NCBI RefSeq assembly: GCF_032362555.1
Contig: NC_083518.1
Coordinates: 446,501 to 510,500 of the forward strand
DNA from: Amyelois transitella
Lineage: Eukaryota > Arthropoda > Insecta > Lepidoptera > Pyralidae
Length of the DNA: 64,000 nt
Reading direction: 5' to 3'
Part shown: in pieces, positions 36,501 to 45,775 of the stretch
How positions within the stretch are numbered: the first letter of the stretch is position 1
Layout: every line of letters begins with the position of its first letter
The notes under the pieces: model-generated
What the model was told of the DNA's origin: nothing
The model's database searches: none
The model's input: the letters and a program-made list of their open reading frames with translations, nothing else
Position numbers and translations under genes: made by a program

Positions 36501-39500
36501 CATAGTACGTTTGGGATTTGGAGAATTGGGAAATCATTATTTTGATTTTGAGAAGATACAAATGTATTTGAAATAGCGACCAATGTACCTTCAGCCTTTG
36601 CCAAGCTTGCATAAAGAGAGCTATGAAAGTGGATGAAGCGAAGGAAGTATGCAGAGATCGTAGCAAGTAGAAAGATGTAGTCTCTGCCTACCCCACCGGG
36701 AAAAAGGCGTAATTTTATGTATGACTGTACCTTTTTAAAATTCTATTTAATACTTACCGATACTCTTACGGTGAGGGAAAACATCGTGAGGAACCCTACA
36801 CATTCTCGCAACTTGATGAGTAACCATGATATATCCCATCCTGACCTGACCCTTTGTAGGTAATCTTGATGAGTCAGGATCACCTACAAAAGGTTGCGGA
36901 GGTCAGATAGAAGTATCTTTTCGTAAAAACCTGGGCTTAGCCAATCCAGGATCTACGGTCATAGGCATACCCCGGGCTCCTCTCCAGAGTGGTGAGGATG
37001 CGACCTAGACTAAAGCCAGGAAGAAGAAGTGCCTTTATAAAATTATCTACTTTTTTATCAGAATTGAAACTTAAACAAAAAAGGTTAAAACATAGAGTTA
37101 ATCACTTCAAAGAATAATCACTATATAGATCTCAATTCTATCATTAAGCCAAATAGCTGAACGTGGCCGATCAGTCTTTTCAAGACTGTTGTCTACCCCA
37201 CAAGGTATATAGACGTGACCATATGAACGTATGTAAGAATAAACACGCAAAGATATTAGATAGGGTTCGTACGAGATTAGACATCAGTACCACTACTACT
37301 TGGAACCTATTTCTTGCGTGGTGAAGCCGGTGGACAGAGGGCTGGAAATACACGAGTCTACGCAGTGGATGGACGCCACTCAGATAGCGGTGGCGCAGTG
37401 CCTGGGGATCAAGGAGAGCGAGTAACTAACCAAACATTTATTTATTTCAGAAGCTTAATTCTATCTTTACAGTTTGCACCAATGCGATAGAGAAGCAATA
37501 CATTTTAATTATTATTATTTCTGTAGCATACAATATATAACGCTGTTGCTATGAATTCGCTCAGAGAACATGCAAACAGGTCAATATTTTCGGAAATCCG
37601 ATTGACATTACGAATCGCGCGCGCGAGCGCATATATAACATACATATATTTTATCCATCAATATTTTCATGCGACCTCGTCATTTCTAGGTGTTTTCTTT
37701 TAAACTTTTCTCACGCGAAAAAAATAGCCGTCACGCGTCTCATGCCACGGGGGCAGGAGCGAGTAAGTCAGATAACTATTTGACCATGACCCTGTGAAGA
37801 TAAAACAGCAGTAATACAATTTGGAACCAATCTCTTGAGTGGTGAAGCCAATATGTCTGGGGAGTCTGGGGTTCCAGGACAGCGAGTATGTGGCATCCTT
37901 ACCTTAACAGCACAACAAGTCCATTGCTGGTCTAAGGCCTTCCCAGAAATGGGGGGATTCTCTACCTTTGTCTAACCGCACTTTTTAATCTACAAAGTCT
38001 TGTAATTAATATTGTTTTAGTTCAATCAAAATATTCTTGCTTTCGCAGGGTAACCCTAAAGATCCGTCGTTGCGGCGGCGCGTTCGGCGGGAAGATCTCG
38101 CGGCAGGCGCGCGCCTCGTGCGCGTGCGCACTCGTCGCCAGGAGCCTGAACAAGCCGTGCCGGTTCGTGTTGCCGGTACAGACCAACACTACCATCAGTG
38201 GGACGAGGATACCGAATAAGTGTCAATACGAGGTACATACATACATATGGTCACGTCTATATCCCATGCGGGGTAGACAGAGCGAACAGTCTTTAAGACT
38301 AAATGGCCACCTTCAGCTATTTGGCTTAATGATAGAATTGAGATTCAAATAGTGACAGGTTGCTAGCCCATCGCCTAAAAGAAGTATCCCAAGTTTATAA
38401 GCCTATCCCTTAGTCGCCTTTTACGACATCCATGGGAAAGAGATGGAGTGGTCCTATTCTTTTTTGTATTGGTGCCGGGAACCACACGGCACCAACTAAC
38501 CAACCGGCAACCACACGTGAATACGAGGTATATAATATTACATAATAAATCCAAGTTTCCCCTCCAGAAACCACGGAACCAGGTTATAATTCTGAAGGTT
38601 AAGTACAAAAACCCAACCTGAAATTTCAGGTCGGTGTCGACAACAACGGCAAGATTCAATACTTGGAGGCCGAAATAATTGAAGACGAGGGTTGTTCTCA
38701 CAACGATAGCGTCCTCTCGTACGTAGTGGACGGCTTCAAGCATTGCTACGATGTTGCCAACTGGCATCTGAGGACTGCCTATGTGACCACTGATAAAGCG
38801 TCTAACACCTTCGCTCGAGCTCCAGGTAAGCAGTTGCACATAGGCATTTGTGGCGAAATCCATACGCCACAAGTCACAAAAATAAAAAATAGAATCACGC
38901 GACGCTATCAGACAAAAACAGCGAAAAACCTTAATCGCGCAAGCAAAGATTTCACGGATTGGAGCTATAATAAAATAATAAATAAATATATACGGGACAA
39001 ATTACACAGATTGAGTTAGCCTCTATATTTTATAATAAATACTTAGATAGATAAACATCCATGACCCAGACCAATCAGAGAAAGTTCGTTTCTCATCATG
39101 CCCTGACCGGGATTCGAACCCGGGACCTCCGGTGTCACAGACAAGCGTATTATCGCTGCGCCACAGAGGCCGTCAAGCTATATATACAACCTCCGACACA
39201 ATTGTCGGAGCCACGGTTCCCCAGGCGTCACACCTAGCCTGGCGGAAGATCTTCCCTTTAGTGGTGGTCGAGCCGAATCATCGCTCCCGCTATAAACTCA
39301 TGACATCTACATATTATTCTTTAATCAATCACGTTGTTTAAAAATGTTTTATTTAATTTACGTACTGGCCACATAGAAAAATGTAATTATTTTAATTGAA
39401 GAATAATCACGTTCTTTTGTACTTATTATTATTAATATATATTGTTTACTTATTATTGTATGTTGTATATTATACTTATTATATTATTTACTTATTTTTA

Positions 39501-42233
39501 CTAACACGGAGTTATTTTTATTGTATACGCGACATATTATCATACACACACTAAATGTATTATAAAGTCTCTATCTGTATAGATGCACTAATTTCTGACA
39601 GCTGTGGTCGATTTTTTGTTTTTTCCTGTTTGAAATGTTGGAAAAGGGTTTTCTGAGGAAGTTTAATATATAAATGCTACCCGCATAAAGTCGGCGCGGG
39701 TCGCTACTGTATGCAAACAGACTTATATACCTATTCATAACCAATCTTCCAGGAACGTGCGAAGGCATCACGCACATAGAGCACATAATGGAGCACATTG
39801 CTTTCGCCGTCAACAAAAGCTCGACAGACGTCCGCAAAATCAACATGAGGCCCGACGACAATGACCTCCCCGAAATGATCGACACTCTCAAGAAAGAAGC
39901 CGATTTTGACGAAAGAGTTAAAGCTATCGAGAAATTTAATGAAGAAAATCGTTGGATGAAAAGAGACATCCAAATTAGTATTATGCTGTTTCCAGTAACT
40001 TATTACGGGAATTATACAGCTATGGTTACCATTTACAGGGGAGACGGTACAGTGACGATAACAGGAGGCGGTATTGAGATGGGTCAGGGTTTGAATACGA
40101 AGGCTGCTCAAGTTTGCGCGTACGAATTGGGCATTCCATTGGACTATGTCTCAGTTTTACCACATTTTAGCTACATAGCGGCCAACAACGTGTTTTCCGG
40201 ATCAAGTATTACGAGCGAAAGTGTGTGTTATTCTATTATTAGGGCTTGTAATATTTTGAAGGAAAGATTGGAGCCTGTGAAAAAGGAGATGACTAAGCCG
40301 TATACTTGGAAAGAGTTGATTTGGCGCGCTGGCGAGTTGTTGATAGATTTGACAGCGAAATATATGATGTCGGATAAAGAAAAGGATTTGTCGGGGTATA
40401 GTGCGTTCGCGGTCGCCATCTTGGAAACCCAGTTGGATGTTTTGACTGGAAGGTATGAGAAACTGAGGGTGGACATTTTGGAAGATGTGGGGCTGAGTGC
40501 CAACCCGCTGATTGATGTTGGACAGGTAATGACTTTTATATATTTTTGACTTGTAAGTAAGGTAGGTAAGGTATACCTCGAATAAAAGCATTAGAGGTTT
40601 TATCGAAGAATACGCATAGATGAGAGAGATGATAGGTCATTATTAAGTTTTATAAACTGATACAAAAATACAATTCTATACAGTTCAAGAGACTACGGAA
40701 CTCAACTCTTATAAATGTTCGTAACTGTTATTACTCTCATCATATTGGCCTTTCAATTCTTGCGACATTCCTACCTTTTTTAATACCCCTTAAATTTTAA
40801 ATTAATCAATCAAATAGTTGCTATAAGACCTTGAGCATACTGTTGAATCATTTTGATAATTTGATGGTCTAATGGAAGAATTTTTACACATTCAAGTCAA
40901 TGTTTCATCATAATCATTTTTTGTTACATTTTCTGATATAGCTGGAAGGTGGTTACATCCAAGGCTTGGGCTACTACACTTCAGAGGAGTACATCTTTGA
41001 CAAACACTCCGGCAGACTCCTCACCAACCGCTCCCTCACCTACCATGTTCCACTGGCGATGGACATTCCTGTGGACTTCAGGATCAAGTTCAGATATAAC
41101 TCTAAGAATCCTCAAGGCGTGCTGGGATCTAAAAGTAAGTATTTTGTATCTTGGTGAAAGGTCAGGTCAAGAGTACCCGAAACCGACGAGCTTTTATGAA
41201 TGTGGATGAATCGAAAGAAGTATGAATGTAGGAAGATGTAGTCTCTGCCTACCTCTCCGGGAAAGAGGCGGGATTTTATGTAATGTCTCCTCACTCTGGA
41301 GAGGAGCCCGGGGTATGCTTTTGGATCTATCCAGCAAAGGATGTGTTTATATGTATGTAGGGTTATTGGTAATGGTAAATTCATTTAAATTGCTTTTTAA
41401 TAATGTTTATTACAAATCGTGTGAAAGCGAAGCATTAAAACTGTTTTTAAATAATATTTGTTTCTCAAACAGCGGTAGGAGAGATGGGAATCTGCACAGC
41501 CCACGGCATCACTCACGTTTTAAGACAAAACATCAACAGGTCCAGAAAGGAATCGGGGCATGATCCCGCCGAATGGATCGACATTGGTAGGCTTCTATTA
41601 GAGTATGAGATTTTAAAACTTAATTCCAGCAACCTATCACAATTTCAATCTCAATTCCATTATAAAGCTAAACGTGGCCTTCCAGTTTGGTCAAGACTGT
41701 TGGCTCTATCTACCCAGTTAAATATATAGACGTGATTATATGCATGTATGTGTTCCATTGAAAATAAATTCAGATTAATCAAACAATCATTGATCATTTT
41801 CATTAAAGTTTTGGCCGATGAGAAACAGTTCAATGTTTAAAAACGCTCAATACCTAACCCAGCTTTTACCATCGAGACTGAGAAACTCCGAGAAACCTTT
41901 TACATCCAGAATTAGAAATAAGATTACAGAGATGACTTTTTACTGTAATGGCGGTTTTTATTAACTTTAGAGATTGTGCTAATACCTTAGATTCTTGCAG
42001 TTTCTCAGTGTGGATATAAGAGGAGTTTCTCGCGTAAATTATTGTCTTAGAAACTGCTTTTTAATGCACTGTAGAACATAAGGATCTTAATTTTTTTTTA
42101 AAATCAATAGTTATCATAAATTCGCCTGATAAGAAAATATTGTGTTTTTTATGTTTCAGACACCCCTTATACAACGGAATCAATATTGAAGGCTTTGGAT
42201 GTGAAATATGAGGAATTCGTCTTCTCACCATAA
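22378..42233 (+). CDS. AOX: Aldehyde oxidase (molybdo-flavoenzyme), 20 visible exons
   Basis: Oxidises aldehydes to acids, using Mo-cofactor, FAD and two [2Fe-2S] clusters. Exons: 22378-22420, 25748-25917, 26607-26767, 27307-27686, 27917-28140, 28740-28842, 30604-30731, 31266-31438, 31933-32050, 33167-33335, 34838-34953, 35339-35443, 35987-36185, 37264-37421, 38049-38232, 38630-38825, 39753-40525, 40942-41134, 41473-41586, 42160-42233. Cluster 1 is CREGGCGAC (Cys42, 47, 50) plus Cys72; cluster 2 is QCGYCTPG (Cys112, 115) plus CRC (Cys145, 147). The FAD domain spans exons 4-9; the Mo domains hold HQYHYYLEP, GGAFGGK, GQGLNTK and the VGE glutamate of exon 19. About 1,260 residues, near the family size. 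Exon 13 ends in phase 1 but exon 14 starts in phase 0, so a short exon of 3n+2 bases is unseen between 36186 and 37263, or the gene is damaged there. In moths such enzymes are linked to odorant and xenobiotic aldehydes; that role is inferred. Confidence 0.93.
22580..22837 (-). repeat. SINE family A
   Basis: Near full length, reversed, in aldehyde oxidase intron 1, with an A-rich stretch at the far end. Confidence 0.7.
23136..23372 (-). repeat. SINE family A
   Basis: Well preserved reversed copy in aldehyde oxidase intron 1, ending 'gccgggaaccacacggcac'. Confidence 0.75.
24538..24660. repeat. Interspersed repeat E with an internal hairpin
   Basis: Shares 'ttattttcaaaattggatac' and 'taccgcttccaaagcgcat' with 22060-22155. 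Diverged inverted relatives occur near 25040-25125 and 52860-52985. Inside it, 24601-24614 and 24619-24632 form a perfect 14-bp hairpin with a TGTG loop that the sister copy at 22060 lacks. Confidence 0.55.
24838..24990 (+). repeat. Repeat family C
   Basis: 'aaggttgcggaggtcaggcg' through 'cataccccgggctc', then GAA-rich tail. Same family at 34240-34432 and 36755-37030 (plus), and about 53041-53190 (minus). Confidence 0.6.
25185..25350 (-). repeat. SINE family A, degenerate
   Basis: Reversed and shortened by internal deletions; recognisable by 'cacgtgtatatcctttgcgg' and 'agtgacaggttgcaagctcc'. Confidence 0.6.
25941..26130 (+). repeat. Repeat family D
   Basis: 'ctaatattataaagctgcaa' through 'aacggggaaaattattcatc', in aldehyde oxidase intron 2, between exon 2 and its first vestigial copy. 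Confidence 0.65.
26146..26240 (+). pseudogene. Vestigial copy 1 of aldehyde oxidase exon 2
   Basis: Matches the 3' half of exon 2 (25820-25917): 'gaggcgcgcgtcgactggattggtcgagac' in place of the exon's 'gaggcgcgccacgaccgaattggtcgagac' (compare 26200-26230 with 25873-25902). Translation keeps RERRAS-TGLVETF against the exon's RARRATTELVETF, but the cluster cysteines are disrupted. A relic of a tandem exon duplication. Confidence 0.6.
26250..26316 (+). pseudogene. Vestigial copy 2 of aldehyde oxidase exon 2
   Basis: Shorter, more degraded match to the same exon: 'gcaccaaagtcacgtgatgg' against 'ggaaccaaggccatgtgccg', then 'attggtcgagac' and 'aactctgtaac'. It directly follows vestige 1. Confidence 0.45.
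26781..27039 (-). repeat. SINE family A
   Basis: Near full-length reversed copy, inserted about 13 bp after the exon 3 splice donor of aldehyde oxidase. Confidence 0.75.
28494..28690 (-). repeat. SINE family A, truncated
   Basis: CATA repeats and reversed consensus, ending about 50 bp before exon 6 of aldehyde oxidase. Confidence 0.7.
29165..29705 (+). mobile_element. Tc1/mariner-superfamily transposase remnant, split by a LINE tail
   Basis: The left part reads EWGDIENRIAVVALRKV and TPSTIFLNPL; the right part reads RSGRPRIVYTKKIIKAVREI then a region like RIIKDVLGL with stops. This is the N-terminal DNA-binding region of a Tc1/mariner-type transposase, decayed. The LINE tail at 29250-29495 (plus) sits inside it. 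Confidence 0.6.
29250..29495 (+). mobile_element. LINE 3'-tail fragment
   Basis: Encodes the same tail as 7509-7820 (KSTRNRRACMKRVMNVDEAK) and ends in ATGT repeats. It is inserted in the Tc1/mariner remnant. Confidence 0.7.
29711..29952 (-). repeat. tRNA-derived SINE family B
   Basis: On the minus strand it has a tRNA-like head with A box (TGGCGCAGCGGTAA) and B box (GATTCGAATCC-like), then a non-tRNA body ending in AT-rich repeats. It is a pol III retroposon, not a tRNA gene. Confidence 0.7.
30320..30442 (+). repeat. SINE family A, 3' part only
   Basis: Starts at 'tcgaatctgaattctatcat' and ends in ATGT/CATA repeats, which adjoin a short reversed LINE tail at 30445-30490. Confidence 0.65.
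30531..30566. repeat. TA microsatellite
   Basis: About 30 bp of TA repeat, preceded by ATGT repeats, just upstream of aldehyde oxidase exon 7. Confidence 0.8.
30766..30930 (-). repeat. SINE family A, truncated
   Basis: Reversed copy starting 35 bp after exon 7; a short plus-strand tail copy follows at about 30950-31050. Confidence 0.65.
31104..31172. repeat. Perfect 32-bp inverted repeat, 5-nt loop
   Basis: Arms 31104-31135 and 31141-31172 are exactly complementary around a GTATG loop. It lies in aldehyde oxidase intron 7, about 95 bp before exon 8, and matches no repeat family seen here. Confidence 0.9.
31648..31912 (+). repeat. SINE family A
   Basis: Near full-length, well preserved copy ending 20 bp before aldehyde oxidase exon 9; its ATGT tail merges with the exon's acceptor region. 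Confidence 0.75.
32098..32365 (+). repeat. Repeat family D
   Basis: The longest copy here, from 'ctatactaatattataaagc' to 'gcgaacacagctag', in aldehyde oxidase intron 9. Confidence 0.7.
32607..32704 (+). mobile_element. LTR fragment of the TRIM family
   Basis: 'gtggcaccatcactaatgtc' and 'gacgcgctcagccaatagca' match the 5' half of the LTRs at 1030/1759; the 3' half is missing. Confidence 0.55.
32711..32862 (+). mobile_element. Jockey-like LINE C-terminal fragment
   Basis: Encodes ALRLWNSLPHDIRDSQTISS then FQVKG and a stop. The LWNSLP...F(K/Q) ending is typical of jockey/CR1-group reverse transcriptases. About 50 codons only. Confidence 0.6.
32895..33112 (+). repeat. tRNA-derived SINE family B
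   Basis: The B box GGTTCGAATCC is intact; the A box is degraded (TGGCGCTCCGGTAA). It ends just before aldehyde oxidase exon 10. Confidence 0.7.
33383..33655 (+). repeat. SINE family A
   Basis: Near full length, 48 bp after exon 10, with a long ATGT tail. Confidence 0.75.
34240..34432 (+). repeat. Repeat family C
   Basis: The best copy here: 'aatccaatacaagttaggct' through 'gaagaagaag', fused at its tail to the following SINE A, so one inserted into the other's A-rich tail. Confidence 0.65.
34433..34700 (+). repeat. SINE family A, reference copy
   Basis: About 265 bp running from 'gtgccgtgtggttcccggca' to 'gatatagacgtgacaatatg' and then ATGT repeats. It is a short retroposon with no coding capacity; I did not find A/B boxes. 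At least 25 full or partial copies lie in this window, in both orientations. Confidence 0.8.
34990..35165. repeat. TTTG/ATTG/CTTG microsatellite
   Basis: About 175 bp of tetranucleotide repeats in mixed order in aldehyde oxidase intron 11, leading directly into repeat D (35165-35300). It probably expanded from the tail of that retroposon. Confidence 0.8.
35165..35300 (+). repeat. Repeat family D, partial
   Basis: 'aacatcacgctgcaactata' to 'cgaagtcgcgggcacagc', 39 bp before aldehyde oxidase exon 12. Confidence 0.65.
35594..35815 (+). repeat. tRNA-derived SINE family B, 5'-truncated
   Basis: Begins inside the A box region ('tagtgcgcttgtctgggaaa'), retains the B box, and ends at the usual 'cccgtatatatttat'. 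Confidence 0.65.
36186..37263 (+). other. Intron expected to hold an unseen aldehyde oxidase micro-exon
   Basis: It contains a LINE tail (36590-36725), repeat C (36755-37030) and a partial SINE A (37125-37235). Phase requires 3n+2 extra bases between the flanking exons; a few residues are also expected by comparison with the family. I found no convincing candidate. Confidence 0.5.
37815..37885 (+). pseudogene. Vestigial copy of aldehyde oxidase exon 14
   Basis: 'tggaaccaatctcttgagtg' and 'gtgaagcc' parallel exon 14's 'tggaacctatttcttgcgtg' and 'gtgaagcc'; after an internal deletion it resumes with 'ctgggg' and 'cagcgagta', like the exon's 3' end and donor. A stop (TGA) falls in the equivalent of the CVV codons. 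It lies 400 bp after exon 14, in the next intron. Confidence 0.55.
38236..38493 (-). repeat. SINE family A inserted at the exon 15 splice donor
   Basis: Near full-length reversed copy flanked by the 11-bp duplication AATACGAGGTA (38225-38235 and 38520-38530). The duplication includes the last eight bases of exon 15 and its GT donor, so the donor exists twice. Confidence 0.8.
38849..39294 (+). mobile_element. Solo LTR subfamily 2, interrupted by SINE B
   Basis: TGTGGCGAAATCC... to ...CGCTATA (a decayed CTACA). The LTR itself is about 233 bp; SINE B at 38970-39175 splits it, with the target duplication AGCTATA. It lies in aldehyde oxidase intron 16. Confidence 0.8.
38970..39175 (-). repeat. 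tRNA-derived SINE family B inside an LTR
   Basis: Complete copy with A and B boxes on the minus strand, flanked by AGCTATA at 38963-38969 and 39176-39182. It is missing from the matching LTR in the downstream aldehyde oxidase copy. Confidence 0.8.
41625..41755 (+). repeat. SINE family A, 3' part
   Basis: Diverged 3' half in aldehyde oxidase intron 19; its duplicate sits at 63873-64000, so it predates the gene-segment duplication. Confidence 0.65.
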
Positions 42234-42307
42234 ACTAGTTTGCATTGCGCGATCAAAAGTGCTGAATATCAAAACGAGATGTTTACTGGACAAATAGTAA
42301 TAAGATC

Positions 42308-42495
42308 TCGTGGCGACATCTCTACGCCAAGAGTCACAACAACCAATAAGTCAAAAACAGTGAAAAATCTAAATCGCGCAAGCAAAGATTTCACTGATTG
42401 GAGCATAAATACAACCGACTCAACATCGTTAGTCGCGCGGTTCCCCAGGCATAACACCTAGCCTGGCGGAAGGTCTTCCCTTTGGCGGCGGCTCA
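42308..42495 (+). mobile_element. LTR remnant of the TRIM family
   Basis: 'gtggcgacatctctacgcc' to 'gcctggcggaaggtcttccc', with the last 25 bp missing. It is close enough to the aldehyde oxidase stop codon to be part of its 3' UTR. Confidence 0.65.
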
Positions 42496-45400
42496 TTTCA
42501 TCAGTGTCTCGTTTTCATTCTCAGATTGAAGATTGCACAGAATTCATAAAATTTAGTACGTAATTTGAAATTTTCAGGTAGCTCAAAAGAAAAAACAAAA
42601 CGTCTTTAATAATACACGTTTATTCTCGCATCGTCAAACAAAAATACCACCATCAAAATAGAAATCGTTAGAAATTAGGCCTTTTCACGAGAATTATTAG
42701 TCTTTGAGTTAGGCCTTACACAACAAAATTGAAAAGCTATACAAAATTCAAAAATAATTAAAGAAAACAATAAATACGAAATAAGTTACCGATCGATTTA
42801 CAAAATAAAATAGCTTATCAATTAATTTATAAATAAAAATTCGTATTTTCTAAATGTAATAATATACATTGCAAATATTCTATACACATAATATCAACAG
42901 TAGTGTTATGCCAAAAAGTGCAATCCAAAGTCGTTCTTATTACATAATAAATATGGTCCAAATTTATTAATCGAAAATGCATTTACGCCTCTACTATACA
43001 AAGCACACATTTATACAAACACAAATTAAATTTCAAATAGATTATTATTTTGAATTAAATTTCCTAATTACGTTTGACATAAAAATATAGAAAGTATTTA
43101 ATACTTTTGCTTTAAATTTTCATTACGATAAAAATCAGGGTTCTCGAAATCGACAAAACATAGCACGATCTCTACTTTTATTCAGAATAATCAATCCAAA
43201 GAAATAATAAAGATAAAAACAAAGAAACATTTTAAAACCGTCATGCTTTGTCAATAATTTTAATCATAAATTTGAAACCCTGATTACATTTCCCACATTT
43301 CACTATTTCGATCAGTAAATCAGGACCTCTATACTAATAGCGGATTATCTTATGGTATACGCATTATTTAAAGTAAATTTATAATTATACACATTACATT
43401 TACCTATCACATTACATTGAAATTAAAGTGTATTTCTATAATTAAAGTGAAATTTGTGTCAGACATTGTTGGGGTGAATCATTGATTGACTAAAATTATT
43501 ATTCTATATCCCTTGTGGGGTAGACTGAGCCAACAGTCTTGAAAAGACTGATAAGCCACATTCAGTCATTTGGCTTAATGATAGAATTGAGATTCAAAAA
43601 CAGGTTCAACATATTTTTTAATTGAAGAATAAGAACAATATATATAATATAAAAATGCATATACCATAGATCCACAAGGTAACAGCGACGGAAGCGATTG
43701 GTCAACAGTTTCACCGGAGTGCTACATCTAAACGCTACGTCTAATCCGATGCCATTCCTAGCTCGATACATACTATGTTATACAATACGATTGTAAAAGA
43801 TCACATAGTAAGCTTGGTAACAATGTCAAATTATATGATTTTGTAGGAACTGATTTAACGCAACAGGAAAATTCGTTTTATTTGTTGTCTGTTAAGAATT
43901 TACAACGCACTTATGATTTCTGTAAATAATGTTTTTAATGTAAGTAGGTAATTTTTTAATTAATTCACAAGTAGAATAATCATTTCTCCGATGCTGTAAA
44001 ATCTGTTCTCTTATTGTATTTGAATTAAAAACGAAATTCTATTATTTCATTTAAAACACCATTGAAATAAAAGCAACACATACCCTCATACAAATAATCG
44101 TTCTTTATATGAAATACAGCTTGAACTGCACTAAACAATAAATTAATCTCATTAATCACACTTCATAAAGTCAATCATACGCCATTTTATACATGTTCGA
44201 AATTAGATAATGTGTCATCGTAGACATTTTACTCGTATTATGAAAATTAAGTATGAAAATAAGACTTGAACATTTCACCTAAAGACTACTTCAAAAACAA
44301 TAAAAATTTCGTTGATGATTTTTAATATTAATCAGTCAATGATAATGATTTTTTACTGTCGATAAATATTAAATTATTTTATATATTATTTAAGTAAAAA
44401 ATTGAACATTGTGATGATTATTAAAAGTCTTTGATTGATTTTGGCATTAAATAATTGTGTAACAAATAAATATTTATTATAAATAAAATACGTGTCATTT
44501 TTATTTAAAGTCAATAGTTAAGAATCAGATCTATTGTTTTATAAGCAATGCTAATGTCCTATGCTAGTCTATACGAGTATAAAAAAAATTGTTTTATAAA
44601 ACTTTGTAAGCACACATTTCTTTGAAATCAACCAATCAAAAAGGTAGAAGAGTGAGGTAAGGTCAAATTCGCGTTTAGATTTTTTTACTTCTGGTAGGTA
44701 GAGTCTTTTGTATGTTTTACTCTTATGGTGCAATAAGAGTTTTATCTATCTATCTACAGTCAACCACATATCAAGTTACCCATCGTGGAACTCTATGACA
44801 TGCAATAGAGGCGAATTTGCAGTGAGTTTGGATAGGTTGATATGCTGTTACCGTACTAAGATTCTGCAAGATATTATCAACTTCTTCAATCGGTTGCGTC
44901 CTTAAGAGAAGCCTAGGTGTCGCATATGACCACGATCAAAATATGATAGTTCTGTAAAATTGAGTTTAACACCAAGAATTATAAATTAATCCTTTAAAAT
45001 CATTTCATTTAAACGCGAGTTGAACTTGACGTCACATACAGCGACCAATCACAGTCGCCTGTATAACATCCTACGCTCTGATTGGCTGACGACCTGTCAA
45101 AATTATAACAAATGCTTGATTAGAAAATTATGAAAATATCGATATCAATGTATGCTCTAATTACCCTTCTTTGCTCTGGTATCATATGAAATTAATTGCA
45201 ATTGACAGGGTTTAAGAGACATGCGTAGGTTTTGTGATAATCATTCTGATTAATGTGACAGAAATTGTCTATTTTTTGACAGGTTTGACTGTGAAAAGAT
45301 GATTTTTCAAAACAAATCAATATAAAATTTATGTCAATTTAGCTTTATTCCTATTATATTATCAGTCATGTAAGTAATACTTTACATGCCATGATAATAT

Positions 45401-45723
45401 TCGACAGTATTTACCTACGGTCAGCTGACACAACCAATTATTGTAAAAAAAATTTTAAAAATAAATAAATGGGAATTTTGAAGCAGTTACGATCAAACCC
45501 GTATGTCATTAAACTATAAATATATTCAAGGCAGCGCCGTGCATCCAAACAGACAGACACTGTCTTCTTTGTTATTGCCTAATTAAAAATCGCAGGCAAA
45601 GTGTGTAAGATCAAATAATTAATCAATAATCTGTCAGTTTTTTATATTAATTTGAGTGTTTGATCTCAATCTGTCTGGTGGTAAGCAAGATGAGGCTTAA
45701 GGACCACCTTAGTTATTTGTAGT

Positions 45724-45775
45724 TTATTTGTATTTGCGTGTTGGTACACGTGTACCAACAAGCAAATACAAATAA
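45724..45775. repeat. 52-bp palindrome without a loop
   Basis: The 26-base arms 45724-45749 and 45750-45775 are complementary except for one pair, centred on CAC|GTG. No repeat family match is seen. Confidence 0.9.
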
